From contig JACKCP010000030.1 in assembly GCA_020633955.1 (NCBI GenBank), forward strand, positions 1 through 13,904: 13,904 nt of DNA, read 5' to 3'. Positions 1 through 7,162 of the stretch are shown here, piece after piece (the stretch's first letter is position 1; each line of letters opens with the position of its first letter). A program made the translations under genes and the position numbers. Below the pieces are notes generated by a model. It was given only the letters and a program-made list of their open reading frames with translations. It searched no databases and was not told the DNA's origin. This stretch comes from Desulfobacteraceae bacterium. Lineage in GTDB: Bacteria > Desulfobacterota > Desulfobacteria > Desulfobacterales > JACKCP01.

Positions 1-2
1 CC

Positions 3-875
3 AGACGAGGTTATCTTGATGTGGTAGCGGAACTAAAAGAACGTTTTCCAAACCCTGATCAAATCATTAAAGAAGAGGATAAAAAGGATTTTGTAAAATT
101 ATTTGGTGAATATTTGCGCCTGGACAATGCTTTGCAAAATTATGATGAATTTATAAATTTAAAAGACTTTCAGGATTTAGATATCAACGATCCTGATGCA
201 GTAGAAGATTTTAAAGCCAGCCACTATCTTGAAGAAGATGACTTGGCAGATATGCAAAATATTAATATCCCTGATGAGCGTACTATCCAAGATTACCGTT
301 CAACTTATAATGATATTCGGGATTGGCTTGCCAATGAAAAATTATCTGATGAAGAAGAAATTAGCACCATTGATTGGGATGATGTGGTCTTTGAAGTAGA
401 CTTGCTTAAATCACAGGAAATTAATTTGGATTATATTCTGGAATTAATTTTTGAAAATAATAAAAAGCTTAAAGATAAATCAATTTTGATTGATGAAGTA
501 CGCCGTTTAATTCGTGCCAGTGTTGGTAACCGTGCCAAAGAAAGTTTGCTTGTTGATTTTATTAACCAGACTAATCTTGATAAGATTCTTGACAAAGCCG
601 ACATTATTGATGCTTTTTTTGCTTTTGCACAGACTGAACAACAACATGAAGCAGAAGAATTAATTAGTGCTGAAAATCTTAATAAAGAAGCTGCTAAGCG
701 TTATATAACTGCATCCTTAAAACGAGAATATGCCAGTGAAAACGGCACTGAGTTAAATGCAATACTTCCTAAAATGAGTCCACTTAATCCGCAATATTTA
801 ACTAAAAAACAAAGTGTATATCAAAAAATTGCTGCTTTTGTGGATAAGTTCAAAGGTGTGGGAGGGGTTATTTGA
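3..875 (+). CDS. hsdR: Type I restriction enzyme R subunit, C-terminal part (5' end outside window)
   Basis: This is the motor/nuclease subunit of a type I restriction-modification complex, of which only the C-terminal helical domain is present. The frame is open to the left edge, reading RRGYLDVVAELKERFPNPDQ, so the GTG at 21 is an internal valine codon and not a start. The stretch KLFGEYLRLDNALQNYDEF (residues about 33-51) matches the C-terminal region of the HsdR/EcoR124 family, which contacts the methylase core. The rest is acidic and helical with no catalytic motif, as expected, because helicase and nuclease lie upstream. About 290 codons of a usual 900-1100 are visible. The stop is intact. 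GGGAGG followed seven bases later by TTG spans the stop codon, but that downstream frame closes after 17 codons, so no next operon gene survives here. Whether the full gene and hsdM/hsdS exist cannot be told from this window. Confidence 0.85.
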   Translation, partial: RRGYLDVVAELKERFPNPDQIIKEEDKKDFVKLFGEYLRLDNALQNYDEFINLKDFQDLDINDPDAVEDFKASHYLEEDDLADMQNINIPDERTIQDYRSTYNDIRDWLANEKLSDEEEISTIDWDDVVFEVDLLKSQEINLDYILELIFENNKKLKDKSILIDEVRRLIRASVGNRAKESLLVDFINQTNLDKILDKADIIDAFFAFAQTEQQHEAEELISAENLNKEAAKRYITASLKREYASENGTELNAILPKMSPLNPQYLTKKQSVYQKIAAFVDKFKGVGGVI

Positions 876-937
876 TTAAAAAATTATGTGGTAATAATTT
901 TAAAATTATCATCAGAACCCTGTAAACACAACATTTG

Positions 938-1050
938 ACATGCCCAAACCTATATAAATATGGTTTAATATTTTGTGGTCAAAGCACAACTGGTAGTGAG
1001 TTTACCGTTTTTTTGCCATAATTAAAGCCTGCTATATAGACTGGGCATGT
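938..1050. repeat. Short inverted repeat bracketing the hsdR 3' intergenic region
   Basis: ACATGCCCA at 938-946 is matched by its exact reverse complement TGGGCATGT at 1042-1050. A smaller hairpin, AACCTATAT/ATATGGTT at 947-965, lies just inside the left arm. The 876-1126 gap holds no convincing gene. This could be a small non-autonomous element or a chance palindrome in AT-rich DNA. Confidence 0.3.
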
Positions 1051-1126
1051 TTATTCCAAAAAACAATTAAATTCTCATTGACTGTCTTCCGTAAAATTTT
1101 GTTTTAAAAAACTTTTATTTTGTAAA

Positions 1127-2023
1127 TTACTCTTCTTCTATAATTTTATATAACATTTCATTATCAGATAGATTATTAACTGCTAATTTATGACTGCTAA
1201 TTTTTTCCTTTAGCATAGTTTTTTTTCTCTCTTTTTTATCAGGGGAGATTTTGTCCAAGCCGTCAAAGAAATAATTTAAAAAATTTTTATATTCATTAAT
1301 TATGCAAGTTAATTGCATCTCGTTGTACTTAAGTGAATTAATTAAGTTTATATAAACATAAATAAAATAAGATTTATGGTTTTGATATTTATTCAAATTA
1401 AGTTTTGAATAAATCATAAGAAAATCGATTATCCATATATATGGCTTGAGATCTGTCCTGATTTCAGGTTCTTTTTCCAGCGGGTAAAATTGAATCTGGT
1501 TAACAGGGAATTCATTAATTGGGCTTAAAAAAATATTACTGTTATAACCGCAAAGAAGTCTGTTTTTATATTTATCTGGTAATTTTTCAGGAGGCAAAAC
1601 AAAATCTAATGATATCTCATCTTTTTTACTTATAAATGCCAGGTTTAATATCGTGAGTTCATAAGTTGATAGCTGTTGAAGAAAATAACCGTTTTTATTA
1701 AAAAATTCTATTGGTTGCAGTTCTCTGATATCGAAATTAACATCCAGGTTTGGGTCATTGTTAATAATAGATATTTTTTCTTCAAATCCCGAATCCTCAA
1801 TAAATTTATTGAATCTGAACAAAAGATCTTCATGATTAAAGTAAGCAAGTTCAGCAGAGGTTTCATTTTGTTTTATTTCATGAATAAAGCACAAAGTTTC
1901 AATAAATTGATTTTCACATATGTTGAAATGTTCATCAATATTCATATTGTAATTATCATATAAAATCTCAGACAGCATATTTAAATATTCTTTTTTAGAC
2001 ATTTTTTCAACTATCTTAAACAT
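1127..2023 (-). CDS. Hypothetical protein, 298 residues, no family recognised
   Basis: I do not recognise this protein. It is rich in Asn, Lys, Ile and Tyr, has no signal peptide and no clear membrane segment, and looks soluble and mostly helical. The most hydrophobic stretch, KPYIWIIDFLMIYSKLNL (about residues 194-211), is too broken by charge to call a membrane helix. The C-terminal third has a lysine-rich run (SPDKKERKKTMLKEK) and ends in acidic IIEEE. The start is well supported: AAAGGAGC lies four bases before the ATG on the minus strand. It stands alone, convergent with hsdR and followed upstream by gene debris. Its extreme AT bias fits the surrounding accessory DNA. An open frame of this length with a good ribosome binding site makes a real gene likely. 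The function is unknown. Confidence 0.7.
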   Translation of the reverse strand: MFKIVEKMSKKEYLNMLSEILYDNYNMNIDEHFNICENQFIETLCFIHEIKQNETSAELAYFNHEDLLFRFNKFIEDSGFEEKISIINNDPNLDVNFDIRELQPIEFFNKNGYFLQQLSTYELTILNLAFISKKDEISLDFVLPPEKLPDKYKNRLLCGYNSNIFLSPINEFPVNQIQFYPLEKEPEIRTDLKPYIWIIDFLMIYSKLNLNKYQNHKSYFIYVYINLINSLKYNEMQLTCIINEYKNFLNYFFDGLDKISPDKKERKKTMLKEKISSHKLAVNNLSDNEMLYKIIEEE

Positions 2024-2117
2024 GAAGCTCCTTTTAGATTAAAATAATAATAAAAATAATCAAATACAAAAAATTACTTATAATAAATATACGGTTATAT
2101 CGGTTGAGTTATTAAAA

Positions 2118-2246
2118 CTATGCCATACTTCTTAAGAGGTCTTCAGCCTGATCATAAGAATCAAGATTTGAAACCGAATAGCCTCTGTCATCTTCAGAGT
2201 CAAAGAAGTCTATTACAAATTTAGGCTGATTTCCTAAAATTTTTTT
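2118..2246 (-). pseudogene. 3' fragment of the 125-residue STAS-like gene
   Basis: The frame reads ILGNQPKFVIDFFDSEDD, continues RGYSVSNLDSYDQAEDLL and ends RSMA-stop. This matches the last 41 or so residues of the two full copies at 2670-3047 and 9316-9693 with few changes. Homology stops abruptly near 2240-2246, and an in-frame stop follows just upstream. No start codon or promoter is attached. It is a broken third copy lying directly beside a DUF1703 fragment. Confidence 0.85.
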
Positions 2247-2268
2247 AGTGGGTCAATTTTATGCTGTG

Positions 2269-2544
2269 AAAACTACGCATTTTTAACATTTTTTATATAA
2301 TAATCCCATTTTTTTTATGGATTCAGAAGCTGAAAATTAAAAAAAATATTCCGATCTTACCATGATAATCCGACCTGACAGGCGTAATGTAAAAGTTTAT
2401 GATGTCTGGAACTCCGGCTTATATTTTTCCCATTCAAAGCAGGTTATATTTTTTTCATCACAGTAAAACCAAACACCAATAAGATAAATTTTTTCAAAGT
2501 CTGAAACAAATTTTTCATGTTTTTTTTATTCTTTATCTGCAAAA
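2269..2544. repeat. Segmental duplication, copy A (matches 7279-7553)
   Basis: This stretch matches 7279-7553 almost base for base in the same orientation. It covers about 125 bp of non-coding DNA downstream of the DUF1703 stop plus the last 50 or so codons of that gene. Shared landmarks include ATGGATTCAGAAGCTGAAAA and ATAATCCGACCTGACAGGCG. Scattered small indels and substitutions show that the copies are old enough to have diverged. Non-coding flank being duplicated with the gene points to copying of a DNA segment rather than independent gene gain. Confidence 0.85.
2397..2544 (-). pseudogene. C-terminal fragment of a DUF1703 AAA-ATPase-like/PD-(D/E)XK gene
   Basis: Translation gives HEKFVSDF, IYLIGVWFYCDEKN, then ITCFEWEKYKPEFQTS-stop. 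This is the same C-terminus as the intact gene at 7405-8967. About 40 codons are in frame. Upstream of the HEKFV region the run of T residues at 2520-2527 is one base out relative to the intact copy, so the frame is broken even before homology ends near 2544. The ATPase and nuclease motifs are gone. From 2545 to 2657 I see no gene, only a short open stretch on the plus strand ending KEAVFLES-stop at about 2632, which I cannot assign. Confidence 0.85.
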
Positions 2545-2669
2545 ATTCAATTTTCATCTCTTTTCATATATAAAACAAAAGAGCTTGATGAATTTTTGCC
2601 GGATTTTAAGGAAGCTGTTTTTCTTGAGTCCTGATATGCAGACTTGTCCTGGAGTTATTAAAAGCTAAA

Positions 2670-3047
2670 CTATGCCATACTCCTTAAAAGTTCTTCAGCC
2701 TGATCATAAGAATCAACATTTGAAACCAAATACCCTTTGTCGTCTTCAGATTCAAAAAAATCTACTACAAATTTAGGCTGATTTCCCAAAATTCTTATGG
2801 CATTTTCCATCCCGAGTTCTTTTAGTTTTTTTTGTCCAGATTTGAAAATTTCAACATCTTCTTCTGTAACTGTACTCCAGTCAGTAGAAAAATTTCTAAG
2901 ATCATTTATGCAGATAAACCCTTTTTTAAGTTTTGCTGCCTCTTTTTCAACCTCTTTTGCAAAATTATTATAATCTTTTTTATCAAGCTCTCCAGGAGCA
3001 AGGTATAAAATATTTTTATCTGTATTCGACCAGATTTCTTTACTCAT
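2670..3047 (-). CDS. Small STAS/SpoIIAA-like protein, copy 1 (125 residues)
   Basis: This is a 125-residue acidic soluble protein. It begins MSKEIWSNTDKNILYL, has a charged amphipathic helix (KEVEKEAAKLKKG), a central strand-loop FICINDLRNFS, a second helix around residues 65-78 and the strand NAIRILGN, and ends in a helix before RSMA. This alternation of strands and helices, and the position of the INDLR loop, resemble STAS/SpoIIAA-like folds. That is a shape-based inference, and a partner or ligand is unknown. An upstream in-frame TTG would give 143 residues. The ATG at 3047 is preferred because GGAGAATTTT precedes it and because the paralogue at 9316-9693 starts at the same place. It differs from that copy at eight of 125 residues, so both are under constraint or recently copied. 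Confidence 0.75.
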   Translation of the reverse strand: MSKEIWSNTDKNILYLAPGELDKKDYNNFAKEVEKEAAKLKKGFICINDLRNFSTDWSTVTEEDVEIFKSGQKKLKELGMENAIRILGNQPKFVVDFFESEDDKGYLVSNVDSYDQAEELLRSMA

Positions 3048-3088
3048 AAAATTCTCCGATTTATTTAAATTGTTTGTGAAGCAGAAAG

Positions 3089-3117
3089 AACATAGCAACA
3101 AAGCTTTGTGTGGTCAA
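3089..3117 (-). promoter_or_regulatory. Sigma-70 type promoter of STAS-like copy 1
   Basis: On the minus strand, TTGACC is followed after 17 bases by TATGTT, placing a transcript start roughly 35 bases before the ATG at 3047. The same arrangement (TTGACC-17-TATGGT) stands at the same distance before the paralogue at 9693. The two copies keep both boxes although surrounding bases differ. Confidence 0.55.
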
Positions 3118-3172
3118 TCTGGTTTTAAAAGATACTTGAGTGTTTAGGGATCGTTTTCTTAATTTGCTTAAG

Positions 3173-3316
3173 TAGTTGCTGAACGAAAACGGCCTTTTTT
3201 GTCCATTTCGGCGTCAGATTAAAAATTTAATCCTCAAAATACTCAATGTATTCATGCGGTTAAAATTTCATCTTCCTTGAACTGAACAAAAAATTCTCGT
3301 TTTCGGCCAATCACTA
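3173..3316. repeat. Imperfect palindromic element of about 144 bp (MITE-like)
   Basis: The two halves are imperfect reverse complements over almost the whole length. The left arm begins TAGTTGCTGAACGAAAAC and the right arm, read backwards, begins TAGTGATTGGCCGAAAAC (13 of 18 match). Pairing continues through TTTTTTGT/ACAAAAAA, GATTAAAAATT/AAATTTC-like stretches, to a centre near 3243-3252 (AATACTC...ATTGTATT-like). TAAGTA occurs at both outer edges (3169-3174, 3315-3320). No reading frame is inside. The corresponding place beside the paralogue at about 9797-9824 lacks it. Confidence 0.6.
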
Positions 3317-3332
3317 AGTATTGATTATAAAA

Positions 3333-3364
3333 AAAGCCGGAATAAAAATTAAAATTCCGGCTTT
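3333..3364 (-). terminator. Rho-independent terminator of the chemoreceptor gene
   Basis: AAAGCCGGAAT and ATTCCGGCTTT form a perfect 11-bp stem with a 10-base AT loop. Read on the minus strand the stem runs straight into a seven-T tract. It lies about 110 bases past the chemoreceptor stop. On the plus strand the trailing T run is too poor for efficient termination. Confidence 0.8.
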
Positions 3365-3471
3365 ATTAAATATCTTCTCTAAAATTTTTACAATACAAAT
3401 TGAAGTTTTTATATCTTGTTTAATCTTTTTGGGTTGTTTTGAAAATTTTGTGCTTTTAATTTTTATTAGAT

Positions 3472-5493
3472 TTAAACTTTAAAACTGGAAACCTGTTTTT
3501 TTATTTTATCTGTAATTAAAGATTGGGTTTGAACAGTTTCAAGTGTTTTATGGCTGCCATTTTTTATTTGTACAACTGAAGCACTTACTGAGTTTATGTC
3601 ATGTGCAATTTCTCCTGACAAAGAATTTATTTGATGGCTTTTTGTATTTGAATCATCAACATAAGCTGATGAGGTGGAAAGGTTTGAAGAAACTTCCCTT
3701 ACTGCTGCTGATTGTTCTTCTATTGCTGCTGCAATTGCACCTACAATTTCATTTACGTTGTAGATTGAATCAACAATTACTCCCATATCTGTTTCTGCTT
3801 TTTCTGAAGCACCCTGAATCCTGCTGATCCTGGTACTTATACTGTTTGTTGCTTCAGATGTCTGTCTGGCAAGTTCTTTTATTTCATTGGCAACAACTGC
3901 AAAACCTTTTCCTGCTTCTCCTGCTCTTGCTGCCTCTATGGTTGCATTCAAGGCAAGAAGATTTGTTTGTTCAGAAATATCATTAATAGTTTCGGTCACC
4001 TTCCCAATTTCAACGGCTGCAGTTCTCAGCTCTTTCATAATTAATGCAAAACCATTGGCTTTTTCTGCTGCATCTTCTGACTGGGTGTTGGCCTGTGATG
4101 TGCTGGAGGCTATTTCAGATATGGTAGCAGACATTTCTTCCATTGCTGAAGCAACAGAATTGAGATTTTGAGCTGCATTTTCCATGCTCTCAGCCATTGT
4201 TTTTGCAGATGCGTTCATTTCTTTTGCTGCCATGGCAACATTTTGTGAGCTTAAACTTGATTCATCTGCACCTTGAGCTGTTTGCTGTGCAATTTTTTTA
4301 AGGTCTAGGGTAGAAATTGAAAGAGCTTCAGTGTTTTGTGCTATTTCAGAAATCATCTGTCTCATGTTTTCTGCAAACAAATTAAAGGTTTTTGAAAGCT
4401 TTGCAAGCTCATCCCTGCCTTTTACTGGAAGTCTTTTTGTAAGATCTCCCCGGCCTTGTGCAATTTCATCCATGGAATTTTTTACATTATTTATATTTTT
4501 AATTATATTGATAACTAAAAAAATTATAAAAGCTGATGTTGCAGCAAGTGTAATTGCCGTAACCAGTAAAGCTGTCAAAATTTCAGACTTCATATCACTT
4601 ACAGTTTTATTCAGCCTTGATTTCATTTCCTCAAGACTTTTATTAACAATATTTCCAATATCATCTATTTTTTTTGAAACAGGTTTCCAGAATGAATCCG
4701 GCTTTATTCCAAAATTTCCTGTTCCTGCCTTGATTAGAACTTCATTAAAAATTCTGTTTGTTTCATTCCATTCAAAGCTTGATTTATTGCTATCTAACTC
4801 ATTTTTAATTTCAGAAGATAATGTAAGTGCCGGTGATTCAAGATTTGTGTCTGTCGTAGCTTTAAGTGTAATAACATGGGAGAAGTCATCTTCTGAAACT
4901 TTTGTATTTTTTGCAAGAATACTGCTTATATTTGCACGGAGAAGGCCTGCATTTTCCTTGGCTATTTCCAAAACAAGAAGACTTGTCATGACTTTTCCAA
5001 ATCCCCTTACTGTTTTTGCATTGGCAGCCAATGACTGCATTTCAAGAAGATTGGATATAACTTCTGTGTATTCTTTGACCTGTCGTTTCTGTAAATCAGG
5101 ATTTTGTGTTTCATATCTTTTTCTTATGTGGTTGTGTTTGGTTTTCAGGTCTTTTGTATTTTCAAAGGCATTGTTTTTTTTTATTTTTGAATTAGTTCTT
5201 ATTATTTCCCAGTTTTCCAGGGATAAATCTGTTTTTTTTCTTAAATTTTTTACAGAATCAAAACTGCTTCCCTTGTTTAAAAATAGGGCTGTGCGGCCTC
5301 TTTCTCTCTGGAGATGCCCTATAATTTCTGAACTTAAAGACTGCATCTCAATATTAGCTTTCATGTGATTAAGTATTTTGATTTCATTTAGCTTTTTTTT
5401 AATGTTAATACTTTGGCTGAAAAAAAGGATTAAAAGTGGAACAAGGCCTGCAAGGGTAATTTTTTTTGCAATGGTAAGATTGTTCAGGTTCAT
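3472..5493 (-). CDS. Methyl-accepting chemotaxis protein with NIT (nitrate/nitrite-sensing type) domain
   Basis: This is an inner-membrane chemoreceptor that would signal to CheA/CheW. Residues 11-28 form the first membrane helix and 305-331 the second, leaving a helical periplasmic domain of about 275 residues. That domain holds the LQRERGRTALFL motif (61-72) typical of NIT domains, so nitrate or nitrite is a family-based guess for the ligand. HAMP follows at about 332-384 with the usual DLTKRLPVKGRDEL. The long coiled-coil signalling domain occupies about 390-665, with the conserved hairpin tip SEQTNLLALNATIEAARAGE near 507-526. Flanking Gln/Glu pairs such as SAMEEMSA and AAIEEQSA look like methylation regions. 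No CheR-tethering pentapeptide is seen at the C-terminus (SSFKV). AAAGGA six bases before the ATG supports the start. The length of 673 is normal. It is a single-gene unit with its own promoter and terminator, immediately downstream of an IS. Confidence 0.93.
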   Translation of the reverse strand: MNLNNLTIAKKITLAGLVPLLILFFSQSINIKKKLNEIKILNHMKANIEMQSLSSEIIGHLQRERGRTALFLNKGSSFDSVKNLRKKTDLSLENWEIIRTNSKIKKNNAFENTKDLKTKHNHIRKRYETQNPDLQKRQVKEYTEVISNLLEMQSLAANAKTVRGFGKVMTSLLVLEIAKENAGLLRANISSILAKNTKVSEDDFSHVITLKATTDTNLESPALTLSSEIKNELDSNKSSFEWNETNRIFNEVLIKAGTGNFGIKPDSFWKPVSKKIDDIGNIVNKSLEEMKSRLNKTVSDMKSEILTALLVTAITLAATSAFIIFLVINIIKNINNVKNSMDEIAQGRGDLTKRLPVKGRDELAKLSKTFNLFAENMRQMISEIAQNTEALSISTLDLKKIAQQTAQGADESSLSSQNVAMAAKEMNASAKTMAESMENAAQNLNSVASAMEEMSATISEIASSTSQANTQSEDAAEKANGFALIMKELRTAAVEIGKVTETINDISEQTNLLALNATIEAARAGEAGKGFAVVANEIKELARQTSEATNSISTRISRIQGASEKAETDMGVIVDSIYNVNEIVGAIAAAIEEQSAAVREVSSNLSTSSAYVDDSNTKSHQINSLSGEIAHDINSVSASVVQIKNGSHKTLETVQTQSLITDKIKKQVSSFKV

Positions 5494-5557
5494 TTAGAGT
5501 CCTTTATTTTTTATTTGATAGATTTTGATAGTTATTATTTAAAGAAAAACTTTTTAA

Positions 5558-5586
5558 AGTTTATTAAACTTAGAAAATTTAGTCAA
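5558..5586 (-). promoter_or_regulatory. Probable promoter of the chemoreceptor gene with overlapping palindrome
   Basis: On the minus strand TTGACT and TAAACT are 17 bases apart, about 70 bases before the ATG at 5493. The -10 box lies within a perfect palindrome AAGTTTA-T-TAAACTT (5557-5571), which could be an operator. The sequence is AT-rich, so chance matches are possible. Confidence 0.4.
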
Positions 5587-5837
5587 TTGAGTTTTAAAAC
5601 CATAATATCTTTTAATTTATTCTTTCCCTAAGTTCTGATTTGCTGTTAGTTTAAAAAACTGCTGCTTGAATTTTTTGTTGGCACAGAGATTGAATTATAA
5701 AGTGGACCCCATGTCAAGACCGATTTGAATAAAAATTAAGTTACATATAAATAAATGCGTCTCCTGTATTTTTTTAAAAAAGTTGAAATAAAAAAAATCC
5801 CTGCTACCATAAAAAAATCAGTTCGGAGGATAAGGCA

Positions 5838-5897
5838 ATGCTGGGAAGCAACCTGAGCGCCGAGCTGATGACGGAAGCATGGGGCAGTTTTTCATGA
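5838..5897 (+). CDS. Possible 19-codon leader-like peptide
   Basis: The frame MLGSNLSAELMTEAWGSFS is preceded by GGAGG eight bases before the ATG, and its stop lies inside the loop of the GGGCAGT/ACTGCCC hairpin. This resembles a leader peptide ahead of an attenuator, but nothing on the plus strand follows for it to control. It is not hydrophobic, so it is not a typical type I toxin. It could be a chance frame in a structured region. Confidence 0.2.
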   Translation: MLGSNLSAELMTEAWGSFS

Positions 5898-5908
5898 CTG
5901 CCCTTTTT
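5882..5908 (+). terminator. Terminator-like hairpin, plus strand
   Basis: GGGCAGT and ACTGCCC form a perfect 7-bp stem with an 8-base loop, followed at once by TTTTT. It would stop plus-strand transcription and shield the IS genes from reading across. On the minus strand no T tract follows the stem. Confidence 0.55.
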
Positions 5909-5994
5909 CATGCTTCTGTCCTTAAAGCGTTAAATCCCGGGGGTATGGGGGCTGGCCCCCATTAAAATCAGACAAACTACCTTATTGTTAAAGA

Positions 5995-6831
5995 TCAGGT
6001 GGAAAGATAAACGTATTCAGGCGTTTTATAATTTAAAGACTGATGAGGTCTTTCCTGATTATAAAATTTAAAATACATTTTAAGAGAGCTGTATGCATCC
6101 TTCATATTTGTATAATCTTTTATATAAATTTCTTCGTATTTTACTGTTCTCCATAACCGTTCAACATAGATATTATCAAGAGCTCTTCCTTTAGAATTCA
6201 TGCTGATCTTAATACCTCTTTCAATAAGCGGCTTTAGAAAATTTTGTGCTGTATACTGACATCCCTGGTCAGTATTGAAAAATTCAGGCTCTGATATATC
6301 CAATGCCTCTTCCAGAGCCGCTATACAAAAAGAGTTGTCAAGACTGTTGCTGAGTTTCCATGACAGCACATATCTACTGTGCCAGTCAATTACCGATGTT
6401 AAATAACCAAATCCTTTACCTATGCGAATATAGGTAATGTCAGTACTCCAGACACAGTCTGGTTTCTGTATTTTCAGTCCTCTAAGTAAATAAGGATATA
6501 TTCTATGGTCTTCATTCCTCCTGTTAAATTTGGGTTTAGGGTAGATAGCTTCTATCCCCATTTCATTCATTAATTTTTGAACTCTTTTACGATTAACAAT
6601 ATAGCCTTTCTGTCTTAAAAAATTTGTAAACCTCCTGCTGCCATAAAAAGGTGTTTTAGTATGTTGCTCATCAATCATATCCATGAGCTCAAGGTCTTTT
6701 GGATCTCTTAATTTGGGCTTATAATAAAGAGCTCCTTTAGATACTTCAAGAAGCTGACATTGCCTGTTAATACTGATATTGTCATGTTCTTTATCAACAA
6801 GGTGTCTTCTCTCAGGAATTGATTGAATCAA
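5995..6831 (-). CDS. IS3-family transposase, OrfB (catalytic part)
   Basis: This is the catalytic half of an IS3 transposase, which joins and cuts the element ends by the copy-out/paste-in route of this family. The region before residue 60 is the HTH_21-like segment (LLEVSKGALYYKPK). The integrase core runs from about 118 to 275. The acidic triad is visible as D131 (WSTDITYIR), D188 (NTDQGCQYT) and E224 (YVERLWRTVKYE), giving the DD(35)E spacing typical of IS3. The C-terminal YNQERPHQSLNYKTPEY motif is also intact. The frame opens only at a TAA just before the A-rich tract. The first start candidate is a TTG without a usable ribosome binding site, so the active protein is probably an OrfA-OrfB fusion made by slippage. 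It appears full length. Confidence 0.92.
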   Translation of the reverse strand: MIQSIPERRHLVDKEHDNISINRQCQLLEVSKGALYYKPKLRDPKDLELMDMIDEQHTKTPFYGSRRFTNFLRQKGYIVNRKRVQKLMNEMGIEAIYPKPKFNRRNEDHRIYPYLLRGLKIQKPDCVWSTDITYIRIGKGFGYLTSVIDWHSRYVLSWKLSNSLDNSFCIAALEEALDISEPEFFNTDQGCQYTAQNFLKPLIERGIKISMNSKGRALDNIYVERLWRTVKYEEIYIKDYTNMKDAYSSLKMYFKFYNQERPHQSLNYKTPEYVYLST

Positions 6832-7093
6832 CCTTTTTTTTTAGCCACTCATTTTCAACTGTGAGCTGGCCTATTTGTTTATAAAGTTCCTCAATTAACT
6901 TTTCATGATCTTTATTGTTTTTATTTGTTTGAGAAAAAACTCCAGGCAACCCTTCTATTGCTTCTTTTTTCCACCTCGTCAAAAGAGCTCTATGAACCTG
7001 ATATTTTGAAGCAAGTTCTGTTACTGTTTCATGCTCTTTTATTACATCAATGGCTACTTTTGCCTTGAAGCTCCCACTGTAACTTTTCCTCAT
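6812..7093 (-). CDS. IS3-family transposase, OrfA (DNA-binding part)
   Basis: This 93-residue protein starts MRKSYSGSFKAKVAIDVI. A helix-turn-helix of the IS3/IS911 type spans about residues 15-45 (TVTELASKYQVHRALLTRWK), and a leucine zipper spans 64-87 (LIEELYKQIGQLTVENEWL). It binds the element's inverted repeats and multimerises with the catalytic part. AGGAGG three bases before the ATG gives strong initiation. It ends in KKKVDSINS, 20 bases beyond the orfB opening. The last lysines are encoded by a run of nine A residues (6834-6842), the likely slippage site. Confidence 0.9.
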   Translation of the reverse strand: MRKSYSGSFKAKVAIDVIKEHETVTELASKYQVHRALLTRWKKEAIEGLPGVFSQTNKNNKDHEKLIEELYKQIGQLTVENEWLKKKVDSINS

Positions 7094-7134
7094 GGACCTC
7101 CTATTCTCTTTTATTTTTTTTAAATTTTTACCAG

Positions 7135-7162
7135 CTTATATGTCGCTTAGCAAATGGTTCAA
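7135..7162 (-). promoter_or_regulatory. Transposase promoter in the IS end
   Basis: On the minus strand TTGAAC lies within the terminal inverted repeat and TATAAG follows after 16 bases, about 40 bases before the orfA ATG. A -35 box inside the IS end is common in this family and lets the transposase regulate its own expression by binding there. Confidence 0.45.

Larger units (their letters stand above)
5817..5962 (+). other. GC-rich hairpin island in the IS 3' tail (candidate structured RNA)
   Basis: Four stems are visible. ATCAGTTCGG (5817-5826) pairs with CCGAGCTGAT (5860-5869) with one G-U. Inside it TGCT-GGGA-AGCA (5839-5850) is a hairpin with a GNRA-type loop. GACGGAAGCATG (5870-5881) pairs with CATGCTTCTGTC (5909-5920) with one G-U, enclosing GGGCAGT/ACTGCCC. 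ATGGGGGC/GCCCCCAT (5945-5962) is perfect. Both wobble pairs are G-U only when read on the plus strand, where a T run also follows the GGGCAGT stem, so a plus-strand RNA is favoured. A weak promoter, TTGAAT-15-TATAAA (5725-5751), lies upstream. I do not recognise a known RNA family. It may instead be structured DNA used by the element. Confidence 0.4.

Noticed and set aside
872..925. TTG-started 17-codon frame after hsdR with GGGAGG upstream
   Set aside because: The ribosome binding site is attractive, but the peptide is too short and matches nothing I know. It may be the stub of a lost operon gene.
2536..2634. Short plus-strand open stretch ending KTKELDEFLPDFKEAVFLES-stop
   Set aside because: It looks protein-like at the end but has no start, and I recognise no family, so it is mentioned only as unassigned debris.
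3048..3101. Eighteen-residue N-terminal extension of the first STAS-like copy
   Set aside because: It runs across the transcript leader and -10 region; the paralogue and the GGAGAA site both support the ATG at 3047.
4331..5368. Long 345-residue open frame on the plus strand opposite the chemoreceptor
   Set aside because: It is fully antisense to a clear MCP gene, reads as a low-complexity Ser/Phe/Ile mix and has no ribosome binding site of note. The MCP codon usage explains the lack of stops.
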